DNA of 8,354 nt from Trueperaceae bacterium (GCA_007122815.1 SKSV01000038.1:1-8354); one strand, 5' to 3'; shown: positions 1 to 7,272, counted from the stretch's first letter. A program made the numbers and translations. The notes: a model not told the origin generated them from the sequence alone.

Positions 1-1954
1 CGCCGAAGGCCTGGCGCAGCGCGTCGTGAACAAGGACGTGCCGGTGGGCCTCCAGGGCAAGCGCGTCATCCAGCTCGACATGGGGAGCCTGCTGGCCGGG
101 GCCAAGTACCGCGGGGAGTTCGAGGAGCGCCTCAAGGGCGTGATCCAGGAGACGGTGCAGAGCAAGGGCGACGTCGTGCTCTTCATCGACGAGTTGCACA
201 CCATCGTCGGGGCCGGCAAGGCCGAGGGTGCGGTTGACGCCGGGAACATGCTCAAGCCGCCGCTGGCGCGCGGCGAGCTGCGCATGATCGGTGCCACCAC
301 CCTCACCGAGTACCGCCAGATCGAGAAGGACGCGGCGCTCGAGCGGCGCTTCCAGCCCATCGTGGTGGACGAACCCTCCGTGGAGGAGACGATCAGCATC
401 CTGCGCGGGCTCAAGGACAAGTACCAGGTCCACCACGGGGTCGACATCACCGACCCCGCGATAATCGCGGCGGCGACGTTGTCGTACCGCTACGTCGCCG
501 ACCGGCAGCTGCCCGACAAGGCCATCGACCTGATCGACGAAGCCGCCAGCCGCATAAGGGTGCAGCTGGACAGCCTGCCCGAAGAGCTCGACACGCTGCG
601 ACGCCGGAAGCTGCAGCTAGAGGTGGAGCAACAGGCTCTGCGGGCCGACGAGGACCCCGAGTCGGGCCAGAGGCGGGTGCGCATCGAGGAAGAGCTGCGC
701 GCGCTGCAAGACCAGATGGACCGCGCCGAGTCGGACTGGGAGGCGGAACGCGCGGTGCTGGACGAGCTGCGGGAGGCCCAGGAGCGCCGCGACCAGGTGA
801 TCACCCAGATGGAGGCGGCGGAGCGCGACTACGACCTCGAGCGGGCCGCCAGCCTCAAGTACGGTGAGTTGCCCAGCCTCGAGCGGCGCATCTCCGAGCT
901 CCAGCAGGGCCTCGACGGCGCCCGCTACGTGCGGCTCGAGGTCGGTGAGGACGAGGTCGCGGAGGTCGTCAGCCGCGCTACGGGTATCCCGGTGGCGCGC
1001 CTGATGGAGGGCGAGCGCGAGAAGCTGCTGCGGCTCGAAGACGAGCTCCACGAGCGCGTGATCGGACAGGACGAGGCCATCCGGGCGGTGTCCGACGCCA
1101 TCAGGCGCTCGCGTGCGGGTCTCTCCGACCCGGCGCGCCCCATCGGTTCGTTCATCTTCCTGGGTCCCACCGGGGTCGGCAAGACGGAGACCGCGAAGGC
1201 GCTCGCGGCGCAGCTCTTCGACAGCGAGGACCACATGATCCGGCTCGACATGTCGGAGTACATGGAGCGCCACACGGTCGCGCGGTTGGTGGGCGCACCT
1301 CCGGGCTACATCGGCTACGAGGAAGGCGGTCAGCTCACGGAGGCGGTGCGCCGCCAGCCGTACGCGGTGCTGCTCTTCGACGAGATCGAGAAGGCCCACC
1401 CCGATGTCTTCAACACGCTCCTGCAGATGCTGGACGACGGCCGCCTGACCGACGCTCACGGGCGCACGGTCGACTTCCGCAACACCGTGGTGATCATGAC
1501 CAGCAACGTCGGCAGTCCCCAGATCCTCGAGGCGTCACGCTCGGGCGCGAGCAGCGATTCGATCAAGGCCACGGTGTTCTCGTTGCTGCAGCAGCAGTTC
1601 CGGCCCGAGTTCCTGAACCGCATCGACGAGACGATCGTCTTCCACGCGCTCGACCAGGAGCAGGTGGAGCGCATCGCCGGCATCCAGCTCGAGCGCTTGC
1701 GCGAGCGCCTGGCGGAGCGCCGCATCGGCCTCGAGGTGGTCCCCGAGGCGCTCGCGGAACTGGCTCGGCGCGGCTTCGACCCGGTGTTCGGCGCCAGGCC
1801 GCTCAAGCGCGCCATCCAGCAGCTGATCGAGACACCGTTGTCGCTGAGGCTCATCGCCGGCGAGGTCGACGACGGCGCGACGGTGGTGGTCACTCCTAGC
1901 GTCGACGGTTTCGCCTTCGACGTGCGCGAGCGCAGCGAGGAGGTCGTCAACTGA
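1..1954 (+). CDS. clpB: ATP-dependent chaperone ClpB (Hsp100 disaggregase), 5' end missing
   Basis: ClpB is a cytoplasmic hexameric AAA+ disaggregase that threads aggregated proteins through its pore together with DnaK. About 650 residues are visible, numbered from the codon at 2-4; the family is about 855 residues, so the N-domain and first Walker A lie off the left edge. The frame is open to the edge, so the GTG at 26 is not the start. Visible in order: NBD1 pore loop [10 protein letters not shown] (Y36), Walker B FIDE (D63, E64), the ALERRF arginine-finger segment, a coiled-coil M-domain at about residues 190-310, NBD2 Walker A GPTGVGKT (388-395), pore loop GYIGYEEGG, Walker B FDEIEKAH (D460, E461), arginine finger FRPEFLNR (R540) and sensor-2 GARPLKR. 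The M-domain separates it from ClpA and ClpC, and there is no sign of a ClpP-binding loop. Unusual residues are RATGIPV where RWTGIPV is usual, and KPPLARGEL instead of KPALARGEL. Identification is very secure. Confidence 0.98.
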   Translation, partial: AEGLAQRVVNKDVPVGLQGKRVIQLDMGSLLAGAKYRGEFEERLKGVIQETVQSKGDVVLFIDELHTIVGAGKAEGAVDAGNMLKPPLARGELRMIGATTLTEYRQIEKDAALERRFQPIVVDEPSVEETISILRGLKDKYQVHHGVDITDPAIIAAATLSYRYVADRQLPDKAIDLIDEAASRIRVQLDSLPEELDTLRRRKLQLEVEQQALRADEDPESGQRRVRIEEELRALQDQMDRAESDWEAERAVLDELREAQERRDQVITQMEAAERDYDLERAASLKYGELPSLERRISELQQGLDGARYVRLEVGEDEVAEVVSRATGIPVARLMEGEREKLLRLEDELHERVIGQDEAIRAVSDAIRRSRAGLSDPARPIGSFIFLGPTGVGKTETAKALAAQLFDSEDHMIRLDMSEYMERHTVARLVGAPPGYIGYEEGGQLTEAVRRQPYAVLLFDEIEKAHPDVFNTLLQMLDDGRLTDAHGRTVDFRNTVVIMTSNVGSPQILEASRSGASSDSIKATVFSLLQQQFRPEFLNRIDETIVFHALDQEQVERIAGIQLERLRERLAERRIGLEVVPEALAELARRGFDPVFGARPLKRAIQQLIETPLSLRLIAGEVDDGATVVVTPSVDGFAFDVRERSEEVVN

Positions 1955-1995
1955 GCGGTGGAGTTTCGCCGGCGATCGACCGGATGCCAGAAGAT

Positions 1996-2010
1996 GCGCG
2001 TCTGACGCGC
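1996..2010. repeat. Short inverted repeat in the clpB-TPR gap
   Basis: GCGCGTC and GACGCGC face each other across a single T, giving a 15-nt near-perfect palindrome. As RNA it could form only five base pairs with a 5-nt loop. No T-run follows, so it is a poor intrinsic terminator. It shares bases 2005-2010 with the larger hairpin at 2005-2035, so the two cannot form together. A perfect 10-nt palindrome (TCGCCGGCGA, 1966-1975) also lies in this gap. An operator role is possible but unproven. Confidence 0.4.
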
Positions 2011-2035
2011 CAGCACCGTGTTACGGTTGGCGCGT
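2005..2035 (+). promoter_or_regulatory. 13-bp hairpin ending on the TPR gene start codon
   Basis: ACGCGCCA (2005-2012) pairs with TGGCGCGT (2028-2035), and ACCGT (2015-2019) pairs with ACGGT (2023-2027). This makes 13 base pairs with a 2-nt bulge (2013-2014) and a GTT loop (2020-2022). The right arm contains the putative -10 hexamer and the first two bases of the GTG start. In a transcript reading through from clpB it would bury the start codon; in a transcript beginning at 2034 it would be absent. It could also end clpB transcription, although no U-tract follows. The pairing is seen directly; the roles are inferred. Confidence 0.5.
2022..2033 (+). promoter_or_regulatory. Putative leaderless promoter (-10 box) of the TPR gene
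   Basis: TACGGT at 2022-2027 fits the TAnnnT -10 pattern, and exactly six bases separate it from the GTG at 2034. A transcript starting 7 nt after the -10 would begin at the start codon, as in the leaderless genes common in Deinococcota. No good -35 is seen: CTGACG (2002-2007) resembles TTGACA but lies only 14 nt from the -10. The region just before the GTG has no purine-rich Shine-Dalgarno stretch, which agrees with leaderless initiation. Confidence 0.5.
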
Positions 2036-3437
2036 GATCTTCCGGCGCTCACCTTTGGCCGATCTGGAGGGTGCACACCGCGCGTTGGCGGAGGGCCGCT
2101 ACGAGGCAGCCTTCGAGTTGCTCGAGAACGCTGCCAGACGCCCTCGCGCGCGCGACGCCCAGGCCCAGTACTGGCTCCACCTCGCTGCCGTCTACGCCCT
2201 ATACGGCGCCGATGGGATCGAGAACGGAGCACCGGCCCTAAAGGCCGCCGTGACCGCCGACCCTAACCTCGCCTCAGAACCCCTCTACCAGTCGCTCTTC
2301 TGGGAGTACGCCGCCTACCGCGGCGGCGCAGTCTCCGACGTGAAGCGGGGCCTGCGCCTGGTGTCGCTAGAGGCGCAGCCCCTGGCTGCGTACCACGCCG
2401 GCGCCGCGCTGCTCACGGTCGGGGCCGCCAAGAGCGCGCTGAGGCGGCTCGAGGTCATCGACCCAGCGACCCTCCCCGCCTACCTGGTCTGGAGGCGCTG
2501 GTCGCTGCTCGGCCAAGCGCACGAAGCTCTCGGTGACTGGGACGCGGCGGTTGTCGCTTACGAGCAGGCGGTCGAGCTCTCCCAGGGTCCAGAGCGCTCG
2601 GCGGAGCTGCTCAGCCTCTCCACCTGCCTTCTCGAGCTCGGTCGCAGCGACGAGGTGCTCGGCGTCCTGACGGGAGTCGATGGCGACGTGCTCGCCGCCG
2701 AGGACCGCGCCACGCTGCACTACGTCGAGGGGCGCGCGCACCTCGACGCCGGGAACCCCAACCTCGCCCTGGAGCGCTTCGCTCTCGCACGCACGTTCGA
2801 GGCCGACGACAGCCAGGCCTTCTCGCTCGAGTTCGCCTGCGGACAGGCCCTGACCGCCGTCGGCCGCTTCGAAGAGGCCGTGCTGGTCCTCAGGCGCGCC
2901 ATCGCCGTAGCCCCGGCAGACCACCGCGCGTTCGCCCAGCACGAGGCCGCTTACGCGCTCAGCGAGTCCGACGCGCTCACCGAAGCCGATTCGCTGCTCG
3001 GAGACGTGGTCTCGGACCCCGCCTACCCCCACCGCGCGGAGGCGGTCGCAGACCTGGCCGACGTGCGCCTCAAGCTCGGTGAGTTCGAGAGCGCCCAGGC
3101 GCTGGCCGAGCAAGCCCTCGAGATGGGTGCGACAGCGGGCTCCTGCCTGGTGTTGGGGAACCTGGCGTACGAGTACTTCCGCCTCGACGAGGCCGTCGCC
3201 TGGTTCGAGCAGGCCATCGGCGCCAGCTCCAGCGGCGATCCCGTCTGGCTCGCTGCGCACCAGGCGCTAGCGGACGTCTTCGCTCAGCGGGGCGACGGCT
3301 TCGCCGAGCGGGTCCTGCACCATGCCCAAGCCGCTCTGGAGCACACCGACGGCGGGAGCGAGTGGCGCTTGCCGCTCGAGCGCTACGCCACCTGGGCGCG
3401 GGGAGTCCTCGGCGGCCACGACCGTCTGCTCAACTGA
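2034..3437 (+). CDS. Tetratricopeptide-repeat protein of unknown function
   Basis: The product is a 467-residue, mainly helical protein with no signal peptide or membrane segment, so it is probably cytoplasmic. TPR-like helical pairs are visible at residues about 9-31 (small-large helix pattern ending GRYEAAFELLENA), 154-183 (LLGQAHEALGDWDAAVVAYEQAVEL), 227-257 (VEGRAHLDAGNPNLALERFALAR), 266-292 (ALTAVGRFEEAVLVLRRAI), 336-363 (VRLKLGEFESAQALAEQAL) and 371-395 (YFRLDEAVAWFEQAI). TPR arrays usually serve as protein-binding scaffolds; no enzymatic domain is visible. The GTG start at 2034 is chosen because it is 6 nt after a -10-like box and begins the longest frame compatible with the clpB end. 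It lies between a disaggregase and an RQC factor, which makes a proteostasis role tempting, but the apparent own promoter weakens any operon argument. The family is recognised; the function is not. Confidence 0.9.
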   Translation: MIFRRSPLADLEGAHRALAEGRYEAAFELLENAARRPRARDAQAQYWLHLAAVYALYGADGIENGAPALKAAVTADPNLASEPLYQSLFWEYAAYRGGAVSDVKRGLRLVSLEAQPLAAYHAGAALLTVGAAKSALRRLEVIDPATLPAYLVWRRWSLLGQAHEALGDWDAAVVAYEQAVELSQGPERSAELLSLSTCLLELGRSDEVLGVLTGVDGDVLAAEDRATLHYVEGRAHLDAGNPNLALERFALARTFEADDSQAFSLEFACGQALTAVGRFEEAVLVLRRAIAVAPADHRAFAQHEAAYALSESDALTEADSLLGDVVSDPAYPHRAEAVADLADVRLKLGEFESAQALAEQALEMGATAGSCLVLGNLAYEYFRLDEAVAWFEQAIGASSSGDPVWLAAHQALADVFAQRGDGFAERVLHHAQAALEHTDGGSEWRLPLERYATWARGVLGGHDRLLN

Positions 3438-3459
3438 GCCGGCCAACACGCCGACCCGT

Positions 3460-3472
3460 TACCATCGCGGGC
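3460..3472 (+). promoter_or_regulatory. Putative promoter of the rqcH-MFS pair
   Basis: TACCAT at 3460-3465 matches TAnnnT and is followed after seven bases by GTG (3473). The context closely resembles the TPR promoter: both read TTAC, then a GC-rich stretch, then GCGTG. It would start transcription at or next to 3473, giving either a leaderless 12-codon ORF or a 40-nt leader for rqcH. No convincing -35 hexamer is seen. It lies 23 nt after the TPR stop codon, and the 3438-3459 stretch holds no good terminator. Confidence 0.45.
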
Positions 3473-3511
3473 GTGAGTCGCCTTGCAGGCCGCACACCGG
3501 AGGGCTTCTGA
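3473..3511 (+). CDS. Possible 12-codon leaderless upstream ORF
   Basis: GTG at 3473, seven bases after a -10-like box, opens a frame encoding MSRLAGRTPEGF that stops at TGA 3509-3511. One base later comes the ATG of rqcH (3513), and the rqcH Shine-Dalgarno sequence lies inside this ORF. Such an arrangement would let a ribosome that begins at the 5' end of the mRNA terminate and reinitiate on rqcH, coupling the two. The peptide has no recognisable motif. The ORF may be fortuitous, since short open frames are common in GC-rich DNA; the spacing on both sides is the argument for it. Confidence 0.3.
   Translation: MSRLAGRTPEGF
3499..3504 (+). promoter_or_regulatory. Ribosome binding site deciding the rqcH start
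   Basis: GGAGGG is an excellent match to the anti-Shine-Dalgarno sequence, and nine bases separate the GGAGG core from the ATG at 3513. It selects that ATG over the in-frame TTG at 3483, which would add ten residues atypical for NFACT N-termini. It is the clearest Shine-Dalgarno in the window. Confidence 0.75.
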
Positions 3512-3512
3512 C

Positions 3513-5084
3513 ATGGAGGGACTGCTGCTGGCCGCGGCGCTCGAGCCGCTTCGGGAGCGCCTACCAGCCGAACACCTCGGCTGGCGTTTCGTAGACGCCG
3601 CCACTCTGGTGCTGCCCCTCGCCGGCTCCGGCTCCCTCTGGTTGGACCTGCGCCCACCGTCGCCGCGGTTCGCGCTCGTCGACTCGGCCATCAAAGCCCA
3701 GGCCTCCCCCCTGAACCGTTTCCAAGCTCAGCTCGACGCCCGCTCCGGGGGGCCGCTCGAGCGGGTGGAGCAAGCCGCCCTCGACAGGCGCTTCACCTTG
3801 GTCTTCGGTCCTTCGGCGGGCTTCGTCCCGACTCCGCCCGTACACTTGGAGGTCGAGCTCACGGGGCGCCACGCCAACGCCGCGCTCTGCGACGACGAGG
3901 GACGGATCTTGGGGGTGCTGCGTGAGATAGGCCCCGCGCTCAACCGCCACCGCCAGCTGCTTCCCGGCCTCCGCTACCGCCCGCCACCGCCCTACCAGAA
4001 GCTCGACCCGCGCACGGCGTCCCGCGAGGAGCTTGCCGAGGCACTGAGCGGCCAGCGGATGGACCGCGTGCACGCACGTGTCGACGGCGTCGGACGGGAG
4101 CTGACGCGGGCCTGGGCGAGCCTAGCCGGTTTGACGCCCGACGCCGTCCTCGAAGCCGACACGCTGCCGCGCGCGCTGGTGGCGCTCGAGGAGCTGGTGG
4201 CCGATCCCGTGGCGGCCCTCGCGGGCGGCGCTCTCGCCCGTGATCCCGTCTCGGAGAGGCGGCACTCAGAGCTGCAGAGCGCGCGCGATGCCGCCCGGGC
4301 CAGGCTCGAGGACAGGCGGGAGCTCCTCCGCGCACGCCTGCGCGACGCCGAGAGAGCCGCCGCGGCGGGGCAAGACGCCGCCAGGCTACGCGCCGAGGGC
4401 GACCTCCTGCTGGCGCACGCACACCAGGTGGCACGCGGGTCGGGTGAGGTCACGCTGCTGGGCTTCGACGGTGAGAGCGTGCGGCTGGCCTTGTCTCCCG
4501 AGCTGGACGCGGCCGGTAACGCGCGGCTTCGGTACGAGCGGGCGCGCAAACGTGAGGAGCGCGCCGAGCGCGCCAGGTCGCACCGCTCCGAGGTGGAGTC
4601 CGAGCTGGCGCGAGTCGAGACGGATCTCGAGCGGGTCGACGATCTGGACGAGGCTGGCCTAGCCGCACTCGCTCCGGTTTCGGGAGGACCTCGCGCGGGG
4701 CGTGACCGCCGCCGCGAGCCGCCAGGGCTCAGGGTGCGCGACCCGCGCGGTTTCGAGGTGGTGATCGGCCGCTCGGCGCGGGAGAACGACGCCGTGACCT
4801 TCAAGGTCGCGCGCAGTGACGACGTGTGGCTCCATGCCCAGGGGTACCACGGGGCACACGTCGTGATACGCGCCGAGGGGCGTGAAGTCCCCTTCGACAC
4901 CGTGCTCTTCGCGGCGGAGCTCGCTGCCGGTCACAGCGAGGCCGGCCAGAGTGAGAACGTGGCCGTAGACTACGCTTCGCGCAAGGACGTGTGGCGCCGC
5001 AAGGGTATGCCTGCCGGGGCGGTGCAATACGCGCGCCAGCGGACGGTCTTCGTCAACCCGCGACGCCGCAGCGAGGTCCCGTGA
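3513..5084 (+). CDS. rqcH: NFACT/RqcH-family ribosome quality-control protein
   Basis: RqcH (older names FbpA, fibronectin-binding protein) binds 50S subunits carrying stalled peptidyl-tRNA and recruits tRNA-Ala to add C-terminal alanine tails that mark the chain for proteolysis. The 523-residue product starts like the family (MEGLLLAAALEPLR). The NFACT-N domain spans about residues 1-165, with the LDR motif at 90-92 matching the functionally critical Asp-Arg pair of Bacillus RqcH, and ELTGRHANAALCDDEGRIL at 115-133. Helical and coiled-coil segments follow at about 243-305 and 335-380. The C-terminal NFACT-R domain spans about 407-515, with DDVWLHAQGYHGAHVVIR (436-453) and the VDYASRKDVWRRKG stretch (485-498). 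It is slightly shorter than the roughly 570-residue Bacillus protein. The MFS gene overlaps its stop by 4 nt. The family call is firm; the RqcH role is inferred from the conserved residues. Confidence 0.93.
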   Translation: MEGLLLAAALEPLRERLPAEHLGWRFVDAATLVLPLAGSGSLWLDLRPPSPRFALVDSAIKAQASPLNRFQAQLDARSGGPLERVEQAALDRRFTLVFGPSAGFVPTPPVHLEVELTGRHANAALCDDEGRILGVLREIGPALNRHRQLLPGLRYRPPPPYQKLDPRTASREELAEALSGQRMDRVHARVDGVGRELTRAWASLAGLTPDAVLEADTLPRALVALEELVADPVAALAGGALARDPVSERRHSELQSARDAARARLEDRRELLRARLRDAERAAAAGQDAARLRAEGDLLLAHAHQVARGSGEVTLLGFDGESVRLALSPELDAAGNARLRYERARKREERAERARSHRSEVESELARVETDLERVDDLDEAGLAALAPVSGGPRAGRDRRREPPGLRVRDPRGFEVVIGRSARENDAVTFKVARSDDVWLHAQGYHGAHVVIRAEGREVPFDTVLFAAELAAGHSEAGQSENVAVDYASRKDVWRRKGMPAGAVQYARQRTVFVNPRRRSEVP

Positions 5085-6280
5085 TCAGGACGGCAGCCGG
5101 CGTCGGGACCGGAGCGGCTCTCGGCGTCTCGGGACTGCTGGTGGTCGTGCACGCCATGAACGACGCCTTCGCTGGCATGCTCTCGGCGCTGCTGCCCACG
5201 CTGCAGGCCCGATTCGCGCTGAGCGAGACGGCGCTGGCGCTGTTCGTCGCCACGCTCTCCTTCAGCACCTCGGTGACGCAGCCGGTCTTCGGCGTGCTGT
5301 CAGACCGCTGGGGTAGGCGGCGCGTCGCAGCGCTCGGGGTGATGACGAGCTCCTCGCTGCTGAGCCTCATGGCGGTAGCGCCCTCGCCGGTGCTGCTGTT
5401 CCTGATCCTGCTCGTCGGCGGCCTCGGGTCGGCGGCGTTCCATCCCGCCGGCACCGGCATCGCGCGCAGCGTAGGGGGCAGCCGCAAGGGGCTGGTGATG
5501 AGCGTCTTCAGCGCCGGCGGCACCGTGGGAGTGGCCGCTGGTCCGTTGATTATCGGCTGGCTGCTCATGAGCGGCAACCTCTCCTTGAGCCCGCTGCTCA
5601 TGATCCCGGGCGTGTTGGGAGGGCTCGCGCTGTTCGCCTTCGTGCCGCCTCAGCCGCGGCCCCGTGGTACACCGTGGCCGCCGCTGCTCGACTTCGGGCT
5701 GTTGCGCGGGCCGGTCGGCGTACTGGCGGCGTCGGGGATCTTGCGCGCCATGGCCTTCGTGACCTTCATGAACGCGATGCCGCTCTACTTGGTGGCGCGG
5801 CACGGGGTGTCATCGGACAGCCCGGTGCTCTTCTGGACCCTCGCGCTCTTCAGCACCTCGGCCGCGGTGGGCGGCATAGTCGCTGGCGCGCTCGAGCGCC
5901 GACTGCCACGATCTCTCTCGATAAGCACGAGCATGCTCGCCTCGCTGGTGCCGTTCGCTTTCCTCTTCTTCTTGGCCCCGGCGACACCCGCCTACTACCT
6001 AGCGGTGGCCGCGGCCGGAGCGCTGGTCAACGCCGGCTTGCCGCTGATGGTGGTGGCGGCCCAGGACCTCGCGCCGCATGCGATGGGTGCCGCTTCGGGC
6101 TTGCTGATGGGGTTCACCTGGGGCACTGCGGGGCTGCTCTACGTGGTCATCGGCGCGTTGCAAGCAGCGTTGGGCCTGGCTCCCGCGATGGGCATAGCGT
6201 TCCTGGCGCTAGTGCCTGCAGCGCTGCTGGCGTTACGGGTGATCCAGCGTGAGGACGAAAGCGCGGCCCGCGAGGCTTGA
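5081..6280 (+). CDS. MFS transporter, fosmidomycin-resistance (Fsr)-like
   Basis: The 399-residue product is an inner-membrane protein with a 12-helix pattern typical of the major facilitator superfamily: hydrophobic stretches run through residues about 11-390 with a break near 190-205. Motif A, GVLSDRWGRRRV, is at 71-82 between helices 2 and 3. GLGSAAFHPAGTGIAR at 114-129 carries the FHP signature of the Fsr family, and an early HAMND at 24-28 is also typical. The family exports small molecules by proton antiport; E. coli Fsr gives fosmidomycin resistance, but the substrate here cannot be read from sequence. The GTG at 5081 is chosen because it overlaps the rqcH stop (GTGA) and has GAGG (5073-5076) upstream; the frame stays open upstream only inside rqcH. 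It is probably translationally coupled to rqcH. There is no visible functional link between them. Confidence 0.92.
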   Translation: MIRTAAGVGTGAALGVSGLLVVVHAMNDAFAGMLSALLPTLQARFALSETALALFVATLSFSTSVTQPVFGVLSDRWGRRRVAALGVMTSSSLLSLMAVAPSPVLLFLILLVGGLGSAAFHPAGTGIARSVGGSRKGLVMSVFSAGGTVGVAAGPLIIGWLLMSGNLSLSPLLMIPGVLGGLALFAFVPPQPRPRGTPWPPLLDFGLLRGPVGVLAASGILRAMAFVTFMNAMPLYLVARHGVSSDSPVLFWTLALFSTSAAVGGIVAGALERRLPRSLSISTSMLASLVPFAFLFFLAPATPAYYLAVAAAGALVNAGLPLMVVAAQDLAPHAMGAASGLLMGFTWGTAGLLYVVIGALQAALGLAPAMGIAFLALVPAALLALRVIQREDESAAREA

Positions 6281-6294
6281 ACCCGCGGGCCGCG
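6262..6294. terminator. Bidirectional terminator-like hairpin at convergent gene ends
   Basis: CGCGGCCCGCG (6262-6272) and CGCGGGCCGCG (6284-6294) are perfect 11-bp complements around an 11-nt loop that contains the MFS stop codon. On the plus strand it is followed by pyrimidine-rich but not T-tract sequence. On the minus strand it is followed by CTTTCGTCC, a weak T-run, and lies about 58 nt after the aldolase stop. Its place between convergent genes suggests it ends both transcripts, though it is not a canonical intrinsic terminator. Confidence 0.65.
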
Positions 6295-6297
6295 ACG

Positions 6298-6342
6298 CTG
6301 CTTCTAGGTCGTCTGCTTCTAGGTCGTCTGCTTCTGGGTCGT
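6298..6342. repeat. Three tandem copies of a 15-bp repeat
   Basis: The unit CTGCTTCTAGGTCGT occurs at 6298-6312, 6313-6327 and 6328-6342. The first two copies are identical; the third differs at one base (A to G at 6336). A partial continuation, CGTCG, follows. The array fills most of the gap between the MFS and aldolase stop codons and begins 3 bases after the hairpin. On the plus strand each of the first two copies carries TAG in the MFS reading frame, which would act as back-up stop codons. Confidence 0.85.
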
Positions 6343-6351
6343 CGTCGGGTC

Positions 6352-7272
6352 TCAGGCCTTGCCGGCAGAACCGAAGACCTGGAGGCGCTCCAGCACCACT
6401 TCGCGCATGAGGTCGCGCGCAGGGCCGAGGATCTTGCGGGGGTCGAACTCCTTCGGCTTCTCGAGGAGTACCTCGCGCACCGCGGCGGTGAAGGCGATGC
6501 GCAGGTCGGTGTCGGTGTTGATCTTGGCGATACCGTGCTTGACGGCCTCGCGTACGTCGTCCTCGTGGATCCCCGAGGCGTCCTTCAGCTGTCCGCCGGC
6601 GGCGTTGAGGCGCTCGACCAGGTACGTGGGCACACCCGAGGCGCCGTGCATGACGAGCGGGTGCGGCAAGAGCGCGGCGATCTCGCGGATGCGCTTGTGA
6701 TCGATGTAGGGGCGACCCTTGCCCTTGTTCGCGCCGTGCGAGGTACCGATGGCGATGGCGAGGTAGTCGGCGCCGGACTGCTCCATGAAGCGCTCGGCCT
6801 CGTCGGGCTTCGTGAGGATGGCGTCCTCTTCGGCCACGACCACGTGCTCCTCGACGCCGCCCAGACGGCCGATCTCGGCCTCGACGGTGACGCCGGCCGC
6901 GTGCGCGACCTCTACCACGCGCTTCGTCTCCGCGATGTTCGTCTCTTCGTCCTCGTGGGACTTGTCGATCATCACGGAGGTGAAGCCCATGCGGATGCAT
7001 CGCACGCAGCTCTCGAAGGAGCTACCGTGGTCGAGGTGGACACAAACAGGCACGCTCGCGTCGCGGCCCATGCTCAGAACCATGTCGACGAGTGCCTTGC
7101 CGCCGTACTTTAGGGCGCCCTCGGAGAGCGACAGCAGGACGGGCGAGCGACTGCTCTCACAGGCCTCGAGCACGGCCTGCGTGATCTCCATGTCGTTGGT
7201 ATTGAACGCGCCTACGCCGTAACTCCCAGCGCGGGCGGCCTCGAGGATTTCCGATCCAGTTGCGAGTGGCAT
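6352..7272 (-). CDS. fba: Class II fructose-1,6-bisphosphate aldolase
   Basis: This zinc-dependent glycolytic and gluconeogenic enzyme interconverts fructose-1,6-bisphosphate with dihydroxyacetone phosphate and glyceraldehyde-3-phosphate in the cytoplasm. The 306-residue product has the single TIM-barrel size of the Thermus aldolase. Visible active-site elements are GAFNTNDME (21-29), HLDHG with catalytic D81 and zinc ligand H82, SVMIDKSHEDEETN (99-112), EAEIGRLGG (131-139), the glycine-rich GTSHGANKGKG with zinc ligand H179, MHGASG with zinc ligand H209, and the phosphate-binding KINTDTDLR (250-258). Residue roles are assigned by family pattern. The ATG at 7272 gives the normal family N-terminus and lies six bases after a TAGAAT box, so it is probably translated leaderlessly. 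The gene is 9 nt downstream of mqnB on the same strand, and read-through from there is also possible. Confidence 0.97.
   Translation of the reverse strand: MPLATGSEILEAARAGSYGVGAFNTNDMEITQAVLEACESSRSPVLLSLSEGALKYGGKALVDMVLSMGRDASVPVCVHLDHGSSFESCVRCIRMGFTSVMIDKSHEDEETNIAETKRVVEVAHAAGVTVEAEIGRLGGVEEHVVVAEEDAILTKPDEAERFMEQSGADYLAIAIGTSHGANKGKGRPYIDHKRIREIAALLPHPLVMHGASGVPTYLVERLNAAGGQLKDASGIHEDDVREAVKHGIAKINTDTDLRIAFTAAVREVLLEKPKEFDPRKILGPARDLMREVVLERLQVFGSAGKA

Noticed and set aside
617..1459. A 280-residue open frame on the minus strand opposite clpB
   Set aside because: It is a shadow of the highly conserved clpB frame in GC-rich DNA; composition is Arg/Leu/Val-rich with no recognisable domain.
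1955..2033. CIRCE or HAIR heat-shock operator between clpB and the TPR gene
   Set aside because: I looked for the TTAGCACTC/GAGTGCTAA and CTTGAGT/ACTCAAG repeats and saw neither; the palindromes present are GC-rich and unrelated.
2367..3260. A 297-residue open frame on the minus strand opposite the TPR gene
   Set aside because: Low-complexity Gly/Glu/Val-rich product with no motif; the TPR frame on the other strand has clear repeats.
3992..4900. A 302-residue open frame on the minus strand opposite rqcH
   Set aside because: Ser/Arg/Ala-rich composition typical of antisense to GC-rich coding DNA; rqcH motifs are unambiguous.
4991..5080. Earlier in-frame GTG start for the MFS gene at 4991
   Set aside because: It would overlap the conserved end of rqcH by 94 nt and add 30 residues not typical of the family; GTG 5081 fits the coupling geometry.
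6298..6342. CRISPR array
   Set aside because: The units are 15 bp and directly adjacent without spacers, only three copies, and no cas gene is nearby.
6277..7113. Plus-strand open frame of 278 residues opposite fba
   Set aside because: Antisense shadow of the aldolase, with no family resemblance.
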